DNA of 22,705 nucleotides from a virus. Shown piece by piece: positions 1 to 6,082 of this stretch (the stretch's first letter is position 1; every line of letters starts with the position of its first letter). Under the pieces are notes generated by a model that saw only the letters and a program-made list of their open reading frames with translations, made no database searches and was not told where the DNA came from. The translations under genes were made by a program, and so were the position numbers. The stretch is from the IMG/VR virus record IMGVR_UViG_3300030382_003166, positions 1 to 22,705 of that record, one strand, 5' to 3'.

Positions 1-154
1 AGCGGTCTTCGGCATAGCCCAGCAACTTGGCACGAATCACCTCCTTGTTTTCGCGCTTGTCCACATTGATATCCAAGTGCTCAATGCCCAGCGCCTCCAG
101 ATCGTCCTTGGTCCGGGCCTTGGTGATCTTGTCGATCAGTACCGTCATGTCCAT
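1..154 (-). CDS. Unknown protein downstream of the capsid gene (partial, N-terminus only)
   Basis: The first 51 codons of a minus-strand gene that runs off the left edge. It starts at the ATG at 154..152 behind a CGGAG Shine-Dalgarno 7 nt upstream; a second in-frame ATG lies two codons in (148). The visible protein begins MDMTVLIDKITKARTKDDLE and is charged and probably helical. The segment TKDDLEALGIEHLDINVDKR faintly recalls the small HeH/LEM-like helical motif common in phage proteins encoded next to capsid genes; this is a weak resemblance, not an assignment. A strong terminator lies between it and the capsid gene, so it is probably reached by read-through or from its own promoter. Its position suggests a head-completion or other virion protein. 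Confidence 0.7.
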   Translation of the reverse strand, partial: MDMTVLIDKITKARTKDDLEALGIEHLDINVDKRENKEVIRAKLLGYAEDR

Positions 155-171
155 TGGATTACTCCGTTAGG

Positions 172-199
172 AACAAGAAAACCGCCCCGTAGGGCGGTT
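172..199 (-). terminator. Intrinsic terminator after the capsid gene, UACG tetraloop
   Basis: On the minus strand an 8-bp perfect stem (AACCGCCC with GGGCGGTT) is closed by a C(UACG)G loop, a member of the very stable UNCG tetraloop class, and followed by TTCTTGTT. It begins 11 nt beyond the capsid stop codon at 211..213. It probably sets the 3' end of the abundant capsid mRNA and lowers expression of the next gene. Confidence 0.88.
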
Positions 200-210
200 C
201 TCAGGTGGGT

Positions 211-2189
211 TTAGCCGCGCTCGGCGTACAGGTGGCCGATGGCGTTCGGGTCGATGACCTTGCGGCCATAGACGTTCAGGCCACGGATCAGCTTGCCGAA
301 GTCGTTGGGGTTCGGCAGCGTTTCCATGTTGGTCATCTGGCTGGCGAAGGTCAGAGCCTTCTTGTGACCAAAGATCACGTTGGTGGCCGGACGGGTGGTG
401 GTGCCATCAACAACCGTGCTCAGGTTGTTGGACACGTACACGGTGAAGCGATCCAACTCGCCCACCTTGCCATTGCGGTAAACGCTGGTCGCGTCACCCA
501 TGGCGCTGGCGTCGCGCAGATCAGACTTCTTGAGCATGCCGTTCATCCACGCCGGGATAACGATGTACCGCCCGGTGTTCGGGCAGTTCTGCTCGTCCAG
601 TGCCACGCCGGCATCAACAATCACATCCATGATGTTGGCCTTGGTGACGGCTACCGGCGCGCCGGCGGCGCCCAGGTTGATGGATCCAGATTTGGCACCA
701 GCGGCTGCGCCGGCATTCTCTGCCGCCGCCTCGGTGTACGCGTAGGCGTTCACGTCGGTGTCGATCTGGATGGACATTTGTTGACCACCATCGTCAGACC
801 AGTTGTCCATCAGCTTGATGTCGGACTGGTAGGCGTCCACATCGTTGACCTCAAAGGCAAAGTATTTCGCCTGGTCAATCTGCAGCTCTACCTTGTCGGA
901 AGTCGGCTTCTCGTAGTTGAGGCCGCCGCCGATCTCGTAGTCACGGATGGTGATGGACGGGGTGGTACGGATCTGTACGGTGTCACCCTGCTGCTTGATC
1001 TCGCCTTCGTACAGGCGTGTTACCCCAAGGGCTCTTTATCCCCTGGTTCTGCCGGTTCATTTCCCGACAGTTCGGACTATATCATCACCCAGCGCGGGAG
1101 CCGTGAGGCTTCCTTCCATCCGCATGCCGGCGAACATTCCTGTAATACTCTCGCGAGTAACAGGCTGTGCAGAGGCCTCCGCGCCTTTTTTCGTAGATCA
1201 CGGAATTGCATTCTCTGCACTCGCCAACGGGTGTCTGGCACTCGTGGGAACGCATGTCTGATAGGTGGCTCAGTTTGTAGAGCATTGGTTCCGGGATGTA
1301 TTCCTCAATTAAACGACCGAACTTTTTGCTTTCTTCGGTGTTCGCTTCAATGAAGAATTGACTCCCGGGGCTGCAAGTTTTCTTGCAGCGCTTCTTGAAG
1401 GCAATTCCGTGATTTTCAATAAACCACTGTATTACCTGCTCCACCTCTTCTTCTGAGCACATCGTTGCAATGTTGGTAGCGACCGAGGTTACTCGTCCAT
1501 CTTTGTTGGTGTTTCGCCTGGCATGACCATCATCCATGTACCAAATGGCAATGCCTTCAGGTGTAAGCATGTCAAGCACCTGACCAGAAAGGCGCTTTTG
1601 GCCTCCCGGGTACAGCCAGCGCTTGACCTGACCAAAGTACGGATGACTGACTCCGAACTGATACGCACTGTACCTGCCCCCCGGTCCATTCTTAACCTTG
1701 GTGACATTGATCTGCCTTCCGCCTAGCGCCCATCCTAAACGCTTGGCCTTCCACTCAACATAGAGCCTTTGGCTTTCACCGTGCAGAACCCTCATTGTGC
1801 GGGATTCGTAAGGATACTTGCCTTGCCCGAGTCGCTGACGGACCTGGATATGCCCGTCACCAAGCGCCATCCCAATGATGACGCCTCGCTTTTCGCTATT
1901 CATTGCAGCACCTATTTCGTGGCACTAAGGCCATGAGGTATGAAATGCGTCCCTAGTCTCTGAACCTTCCCAAGTCCGTTTGGGCTTGGCTGCTGATTCC
2001 CGTTTCAGGGTTCCAGCAATTCACCAGATTTTACACCGACCACGATTAATCGGTGTTGGCGATTTCGGCGTAGTAGGTGTGGGCGTACAGCTTTTCGACC
2101 AGCTTTCCGCTCCATACGGAGGGGATAAAGCCGGGGGTGCTGGTGCTGGAGTAATTCGGGTGCCCTGCGGCACGAGTTGGACCTGCCAT
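211..2189 (-). CDS. Major capsid protein, split by a group I intron (exons 2049..2189 and 211..1011)
   Basis: Exon 1 (2189..2049, 47 codons) starts at an ATG behind AGAGGT and ends ...AEIANTD; without splicing it meets a TAA immediately. Exon 2 (1011..211) resumes in frame with YEGEIKQQGDTVQIRT and ends HLYAERG. Joined, they give a 313-aa protein with an HK97-fold-like layout: N-terminal FIPSVWSGKLVEKLY, the ANTD/YEGEI junction, TIRDYEIGGGLNYEKP, QIDQAKYFAFEVND, and a C-terminal segment. It forms the icosahedral shell around the scaffold encoded just upstream (2232..3185). The fold family (P22 gp5-like or another HK97-type lineage) is my reading of the N-terminal pattern and of gene order. 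Conventional gene calling would see only the fragment starting at an internal GTG (840) and miss the first 104 residues. Confidence is high that this is the capsid gene and that it is intron-split. Confidence 0.9.
1012..1087 (-). ncRNA. Group I ribozyme core, 3' half (P8/P7 3' strands, P9 stems, terminal G)
   Basis: GAUAUAGUCC (S-type element) contains UAGUC (1079..1075), which pairs perfectly with GACUA of the 5' half as P7, the guanosine-binding helix. P9 is a 7-bp hairpin CUGUCGG/CCGGCAG (1070..1064 with 1055..1049, one G-U). A second 7-bp hairpin, CCAGGGG/CCCUUGG-like, follows before the terminal G at 1012. Tentative P8: CAUACC (1942..1937) with GGU-G-AUG (1089..1083), which would place the endonuclease gene in the P8 loop. 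Confidence 0.88.
1085..1903 (-). CDS. LAGLIDADG homing endonuclease encoded in the capsid-gene intron
   Basis: A 272-aa protein started by ATG behind AGGTG (6-nt spacing). Two LAGLIDADG motifs are visible, VIIGMALGDG at residues 8-17 and GIAIWYMDDG at 117-126, each with the acidic residue that coordinates the metal; the ~108-residue spacing fits a monomeric two-domain enzyme. Near the C-terminus, C229-x2-C232 and C245-x2-C248 look like a zinc finger, which could add DNA contacts. By family, it should cut an intron-less capsid allele at or near the intron insertion site and so spread the intron. The stop TGA (1087..1085) falls inside the presumed P8 3' strand, directly before the P7 element, so the last residues are encoded by or next to ribozyme sequence. 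A maturase role is possible but not shown. Confidence 0.9.
   Translation of the reverse strand: MNSEKRGVIIGMALGDGHIQVRQRLGQGKYPYESRTMRVLHGESQRLYVEWKAKRLGWALGGRQINVTKVKNGPGGRYSAYQFGVSHPYFGQVKRWLYPGGQKRLSGQVLDMLTPEGIAIWYMDDGHARRNTNKDGRVTSVATNIATMCSEEEVEQVIQWFIENHGIAFKKRCKKTCSPGSQFFIEANTEESKKFGRLIEEYIPEPMLYKLSHLSDMRSHECQTPVGECRECNSVIYEKRRGGLCTACYSREYYRNVRRHADGRKPHGSRAG
1954..2048 (-). ncRNA. Group I ribozyme core, 5' half (P1, P4, P5, P6, P7 5' strand)
   Basis: Reading the minus strand: the P1 guide is at 2040..2033. UUGCUG (2019..2014) pairs with CAGCAG (1995..1990) as P4. CCC/GGG (2010..2008 with 2001..1999) forms P5. CCCAA/UUGGG (1984..1980 with 1973..1969) forms P6. The conserved R-type sequence GUUCAGAGACUA follows, whose GACUA (1958..1954) is the 5' strand of P7. 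P3 is not clearly resolved by eye; AAAU near 2031 with AUUU near 1946 is the best candidate. Confidence 0.88.
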
Positions 2190-2231
2190 GATAATTACCT
2201 CTCGGGATCGGGAACCGCGAGAAGGGGGCGG

Positions 2232-3185
2232 TTATCGAACGCGCCCCTCATTCAGTGCGGCAAAAATGTCGGCTTCCAGCCGCTCCCGCTCGCTCGCGCT
2301 GTATTTCCCGGCGGCCGCATCCTTGTAGAACTTCTTGATTTCCCCGTCCGTCCAGACCGTCTGCCCCTGTGGGGTCTCGGTCGCACGGCTGGTTTGGGGG
2401 TCTACTTGGTCGTCGGGAATGCGCGGCTTGGGAGCCGGCTGTTGTTTTTTGAAGTCGTTGAACACGGCGGCTACGCCGTCTGCATCCAGTGCCTGTTGCG
2501 CATCCGCCAGGGTTTGCTGGCGTTGCTTTCCGGTCTGCGAGTCAAACTGGGTCAGGAAGGCGTGGAAGGCCTGATCGGCGTTGATCTGCTTCCAGTCGGG
2601 CACCAATTCTGTCAGCACGGTCCAGAACGTTGCCTGGGCCTTTTGCCGATCACGCTCCTTGATCTCGTTCAGCTGGTCTTCAAGCTGTCGAACCTTGGAG
2701 TCGTCGGTTGCCGGAACGGCCTTGCTGTCGATCATCTTCTGAACGAACAGCACAAAATCCTCGCCAAATTCTTCCTTGCCTTTCTGGATCTGCTCGTCGG
2801 TCAAGCCGCCAGGGTTGTTGGCTGGATTGGATGCCTGCTTCAGCGCATCGATCTCGCGGCCTTTCGCTTCGAGCTGACCTTTCAGTTCGCTGACTTCTCG
2901 ACGCAGCGCGGGCACCTCGGCGGCGTACTTCCCACTCATGACGTTGAAGCGGTGTTCCCAGTAGGTCTCGGAACGCTTAGGCTGATCGCCCGGCGTTTCG
3001 TCGCTGCCTTGGGAGTGCTCGTTGTCTTCGGGTTTCGGCTGGGTGTCAGCGGGTTGCGCGGCAGTGTCCGTTGCATCAGGCGTCTTTTCTTCCGCTTCCG
3101 GAGCCGCTGGCGCGGGATTCTGGAGGGCATCAAAGTGCGCTTTCGCCTCATCGGCTTGCTTCTGGACGGAACGGGGTAGTGACAT
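2232..3185 (-). CDS. Head scaffolding protein
   Basis: A 317-aa protein starting at ATG 3185 (MSLPRSVQKQ) behind AAGGAG 5 nt upstream; a longer reading upstream lacks a good ribosome site. Residues about 25-75 are rich in Ala, Pro, Glu and Asp (disordered, acidic). Residues about 90-120 (ALRREVSELKGQLEAKGREI) and a segment near 165-185 are predicted coiled coil, and the C-terminus is charged and helical (GKYSASERERLEADIFAALN). No homology is certain, but acidic and coiled-coil composition, the place between portal and capsid, and the 42-nt gap to the capsid start are the usual signature of a scaffold. It would template procapsid assembly and leave before or during packaging. There is no obvious protease motif. 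Confidence 0.82.
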   Translation of the reverse strand: MSLPRSVQKQADEAKAHFDALQNPAPAAPEAEEKTPDATDTAAQPADTQPKPEDNEHSQGSDETPGDQPKRSETYWEHRFNVMSGKYAAEVPALRREVSELKGQLEAKGREIDALKQASNPANNPGGLTDEQIQKGKEEFGEDFVLFVQKMIDSKAVPATDDSKVRQLEDQLNEIKERDRQKAQATFWTVLTELVPDWKQINADQAFHAFLTQFDSQTGKQRQQTLADAQQALDADGVAAVFNDFKKQQPAPKPRIPDDQVDPQTSRATETPQGQTVWTDGEIKKFYKDAAAGKYSASERERLEADIFAALNEGRVR

Positions 3186-3295
3186 TTCAACTCCTTGTGC
3201 GCTTATCTGCGCGGTGAGCCGGCAAGTGCCGGGGTTCACGATTCGGGATCACGGATTCAGCAACCAGTGGCCGCTGGTGCTGAGCGTTCGCCCAC
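3186..3295 (-). promoter_or_regulatory. Structured leader ahead of the scaffold gene
   Basis: Between the terminator and the scaffold Shine-Dalgarno, the minus strand can form three hairpins: TCAGC/GCTGA extended by CCAG/CTGG (3257..3283), CCGGC/GCCGG (3219..3232) and GCGC/GCGC (3199..3212). No convincing -35/-10 pair was found. A promoter, mRNA-stabilising hairpins or a translational control site for the scaffold-capsid pair are all possible. Confidence 0.4.
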
Positions 3296-3331
3296 AAAAA
3301 AGCCGCCTCCCATTGCTGGTGAAGCGGCTTT
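3296..3331 (-). terminator. Intrinsic terminator between the 73-aa gene and the scaffold gene
   Basis: AAAGCCGC (3331..3324) pairs with GCGGCTTT (3306..3299), and the T tract continues to 3296 on the minus strand. It starts 26 nt after the stop of the 73-aa gene (3358). Terminators on both sides isolate the scaffold-capsid pair as a transcription unit of its own. Confidence 0.85.
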
Positions 3332-3357
3332 GTTGTGAGGCCCGTTTCCGGGCGGTG

Positions 3358-3579
3358 TTAGCTAAATCGTGTTTTGACAGTCTCGGGGGCTTTTTCGATC
3401 AACTCCATCATATCCTTGTAGGCCTTGGCGCCACCCTGCTCGATACCAAAATTGTCAGGGCTGGCTTGCTCAAGACGGTCTCTGCAGACCTCTCTGCGGC
3501 GCCGGAGAATAGCCAGCAGATGCTTGCCATCCGGGGTTGCGGCCAGTCTGGCCAGGGCCTTCCAGTCCTGTTCGTTCAT
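3358..3579 (-). CDS. Small protein overlapping the portal 3' end
   Basis: A 73-aa protein (MNEQDWKALARLAATPDGKH...) encoded in the +1 frame relative to the portal gene; its first 110 nt overlap the portal 3' end. Composition is that of a real soluble helical protein: alternating hydrophobic and charged residues, ILRRRREVCRDRLEQ, GGAKAYKDMMELIEKAPE. Small proteins of this build follow the portal gene in several podovirus-like genomes, but I cannot name a function; a head-assembly or connector accessory role is inference from position. No strong Shine-Dalgarno precedes the ATG, so translation may depend on ribosomes translating the portal end. The next element is a strong terminator. Confidence 0.7.
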   Translation of the reverse strand: MNEQDWKALARLAATPDGKHLLAILRRRREVCRDRLEQASPDNFGIEQGGAKAYKDMMELIEKAPETVKTRFS

Positions 3580-5686
3580 CGGGTTTCACCATGTTGAGGA
3601 TTTCTGCGAGCAACTTACGGGCTTCCAGCGGGGTCAAAGTCTGGGTTCGCTGGGCATCCGCCTGAGTCTCGGCCACTTCGGCCTCACTCTTGGCGGCCTT
3701 GGCCATTTTCTCCTGCGCTTCGGCCTGCTTAATCATTTGCTCGAGCTTCTGCATCATCTGCCCCTGCTCCTGCTGAGAGGCCAGGTTCTCGCGCATCTTG
3801 TCCTCAGAGGGGATCAGGCCGGGCAGGTCCAACTTCTCAGCCACAGCGGCCAGCAGGTCGCGGCGGCCCTCTTGACCGATAATGCCCATATCAATCGGGT
3901 TCGCAGTCATTGCCAAGAACTCGGCGCGCATCTGGTGCGTCTGCTCACGAATCAGCATGGCGCTGGAGCCGCGAGGCACTACCGACACATCGCCCTTGAT
4001 GCTGTTGTCGTCGCTGTACTGCATGTTGTGCAGCCACAGAGCCTCGATCACACGGCGAATCACGCCCCGGTCAATGTGGCGAATGGCGTCCTTGATGCCC
4101 TTGTTGGCACTTTCCATGAGCATGGACAGGCCGCTGGCTGTCTGACCAGCACCGCCCACGCGCTCATTACCGTAGGCGTAGCGGGGAATATTGGTCGCAT
4201 CGTCGGCCCGGCGCTCAAACTGCTCATAAACCGTCAGCAACTCAGCAGCGTTGCTGGTTGGCTGGAAGAATCGCACCGCCGGATTGTTGCCGGTAACGGC
4301 GGAATCCTTCGTGCGCCAGACCTTCCACGGATACATGTTCGTCGGGTCTTCCGTGGCGTCCAGCCGTTCCTCGTACACTTCCACCTGCGGGCCGGAGGAA
4401 ATTGCCAAGTTATTCACCAGGCTGCGGGCGGTGGCGTTACACACGTCCTGAACGTCTGCCATTAGCTCGGGAATGCCTTGGCCCCAGAATGAGCCCGGCA
4501 CCGGCTGGAAGCTCGCCGTGTGGTACGGGCGGCGCTCCAGGGGATCACGGTTGATCTTCACGCGGATAACGTGACGACCAATCAGCGTGGCTTCCACCTC
4601 GTACTCGGCCAGCGGGTCTTCGATGTCGTCCGGGTTTACGCCCCACTGCAGCAGGCTGATACCTTGCGCGCCGCCGCAGTAGATCAGCGCATCGATAGTC
4701 TGGCCCTTGGTCAGCCATTCATGGCCGCGCCCTTCCAGTTCCGCGCGTTCGCCGTCCGTCCACAACCAATTGCGCAGACCGCTCTGGCCGTGCTCCTGAA
4801 GCACGTTGCGGATGGCTTCTTCGTTGTACCCAGGCGCTCCAATCAGTCTGTTCAACTGGCCCCGGGTAAACCGGCACCGCTCGATGATGTACGCGCCGTC
4901 ATCAATGCTGACCGCATCCGGGCTCGGGTACAGGTCAAAGGGGCTTACCCGGTACCAGTCCGGGCGAATTTCTTTTGTCTTGACCGGCTTCCATCCCTGC
5001 ATCCACGCCAGTGCGGAAACGTTACGCAGGTTGTGGCCGCGAATAATGGCGTTCGGGTAGGTAGCAAAATCCTCAATGAAGTCTGCCAGTGCGTTATCCC
5101 AGTTACCCTCGCTCAACTGGTCTTCAATCAACTCCTGGTGCCGCTCGGCGGCTTCCTCGGCCATTTCCTGCGCAGCACGGCGCACATGATCCTCGGCGGC
5201 TTTCATCACCGCTTGCGGATCCAGTGGCTGGCCAGTCTGTTCGGCCTGCATGGCGGCTTGCTGAATGAACTGACGGAATACCGGGCGCAAAAACTCAGGG
5301 GGAACGCTGGCGATCGGTGTCGGCTCCAGCCCCCACGGACGCTCGTTGGCGGGCATGAGAATGTCACGAATCCATGACGAGGCCGCCCGGCACTTGGTGG
5401 TGGTCAGCATCATGAAAATGGCGCTGCCGCCTTCTTGCTGAATCGCGGCCAACTTTTCCGGGGAGTACTCGCCCTTGCGTCGTCTCAGGCAGTCCAGCAG
5501 GCGGCGCTCCACCTCCTGTTTAGCCATCTTGGCTTCCTCCCAGCACCGATGGATGTGCGAGCCCAGAGAGCTCTCCAGCAACGCACGGCGGCGCTCCTGT
5601 TCATCCTGTAGCCGTTGTGCTTCTTGCTCATCAACGGCGCGAAGGTCAGCAGCAGATCGATACTGCAGAAGGCCCAAACTAGCCAT
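3470..5686 (-). CDS. Portal protein
   Basis: A 738-aa protein, close in length to P22-type portals (~725 aa). Start ATG 5686 overlaps the upstream gene by 8 nt and has a GGAGA-type ribosome site. Features: charged N-terminal helices (residues 15-60), a central mixed region with repeated Trp/Tyr/Pro patterns (WYRVSPFDLYPSP, GSFWGQGIPELMADVQDVCN), and a long C-terminal helical segment around 640-690 rich in Gln, Glu, Lys and Ala (QQEQGQMMQKLEQMIKQAE), resembling the C-terminal barrel/coiled coil of podophage portals. It would form the dodecameric ring at the packaging vertex, fed by the terminase encoded just upstream. The last ~35 residues are Gly/Pro/Ser-rich and lie where the next gene overlaps, so they may be a recent extension. 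Assignment rests on size, order and composition, and I consider it secure. Confidence 0.9.
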   Translation of the reverse strand: MASLGLLQYRSAADLRAVDEQEAQRLQDEQERRRALLESSLGSHIHRCWEEAKMAKQEVERRLLDCLRRRKGEYSPEKLAAIQQEGGSAIFMMLTTTKCRAASSWIRDILMPANERPWGLEPTPIASVPPEFLRPVFRQFIQQAAMQAEQTGQPLDPQAVMKAAEDHVRRAAQEMAEEAAERHQELIEDQLSEGNWDNALADFIEDFATYPNAIIRGHNLRNVSALAWMQGWKPVKTKEIRPDWYRVSPFDLYPSPDAVSIDDGAYIIERCRFTRGQLNRLIGAPGYNEEAIRNVLQEHGQSGLRNWLWTDGERAELEGRGHEWLTKGQTIDALIYCGGAQGISLLQWGVNPDDIEDPLAEYEVEATLIGRHVIRVKINRDPLERRPYHTASFQPVPGSFWGQGIPELMADVQDVCNATARSLVNNLAISSGPQVEVYEERLDATEDPTNMYPWKVWRTKDSAVTGNNPAVRFFQPTSNAAELLTVYEQFERRADDATNIPRYAYGNERVGGAGQTASGLSMLMESANKGIKDAIRHIDRGVIRRVIEALWLHNMQYSDDNSIKGDVSVVPRGSSAMLIREQTHQMRAEFLAMTANPIDMGIIGQEGRRDLLAAVAEKLDLPGLIPSEDKMRENLASQQEQGQMMQKLEQMIKQAEAQEKMAKAAKSEAEVAETQADAQRTQTLTPLEARKLLAEILNMVKPDERTGLEGPGQTGRNPGWQASAGYSPAPQRGLQRPS

Positions 5687-6074
5687 TGGCTGCCGTCTCC
5701 CGGGTCAGAATGTCGTACATGGCGGCATCCAGAAGGCGCTTGTTATGGCGCATCTTCTGGCCGTTGCGCAGCATCGGGTACAGGTGGTCAAACAAGTCTT
5801 TCAGGGTGCCAACAGGATCCTTTTCGAAATCTTCCAGGTTCACGTTAAATGCCACGCCGAACCGGGCTTCGGTCATAAACTGCAGGCGCACGCCAGGCTT
5901 GGGCTGCGTTACGCGCTTCTCGATGATGATCGGGTCAATCTGGATGTGATCCACATCGTTGCGATATTGGCCGCTGGGCACCGGCAGCCCAGTTTTGGCA
6001 ATCGCCTGCGCTACCATCACCGCCACTTCCCGTTGCGTCAAAGTGACCGGCTTGTTCGATTCGAGAATGGCCAT
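5679..6074 (-). CDS. Unknown protein between large terminase and portal
   Basis: A 131-aa protein starting at ATG 6074 behind AGAGGT, 8 nt after the terminase stop. It is soluble with no membrane segment or Cys motif. The N-terminal third looks like a helical pair (TLTQREVAVMVAQAIAKTG). The middle is beta-rich (DHIQIDPIIIEKRVTQ, GVRLQFMTEARFGVAFNVNL), and the C-terminus is helical (TLKDLFDHLYPMLRNGQK). It overlaps the portal start (ATGGCTAG), implying coupled translation. I do not recognise the family; position suggests a packaging or head-tail connector accessory. Confidence 0.82.
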   Translation of the reverse strand: MAILESNKPVTLTQREVAVMVAQAIAKTGLPVPSGQYRNDVDHIQIDPIIIEKRVTQPKPGVRLQFMTEARFGVAFNVNLEDFEKDPVGTLKDLFDHLYPMLRNGQKMRHNKRLLDAAMYDILTRETAANG

Positions 6075-6082
6075 GAATACCT

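Larger units (their letters stand above)
1012..2048 (-). mobile_element. Group I self-splicing intron with LAGLIDADG homing endonuclease gene
   Basis: A 1037-nt intron interrupts the capsid gene after GAT (Asp47). The 5' exon end ACACCGAU (2056..2049) pairs fully with the internal guide GUCGGUGU (2040..2033), including the obligatory U-G wobble at the cleavage site, with an 8-nt loop (P1). The intron ends in G (1012). The 3' exon start UACGA (1011..1007) pairs with UCGUG (2045..2041), forming P10. Core elements are present on both sides of the endonuclease gene, and splicing restores the capsid frame. The set P1, P10, P4, P5, P6, P7 and P9 makes the identification very secure. Subgroup (IA-like) is not resolved. 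The intron is probably mobile through the encoded endonuclease, which would cut intron-less capsid alleles. Confidence 0.94.

Noticed and set aside
205-1353. Long plus-strand open frame across the capsid exon and intron
   Set aside because: It is antisense to the capsid exon 2 and intron end; the encoded protein is low-complexity and mirrors the minus-strand genes.
1980-3179. Plus-strand 399-aa open frame opposite the scaffold gene
   Set aside because: Antisense to a gene with a good ribosome site and coiled-coil pattern; no ribosome site of its own.
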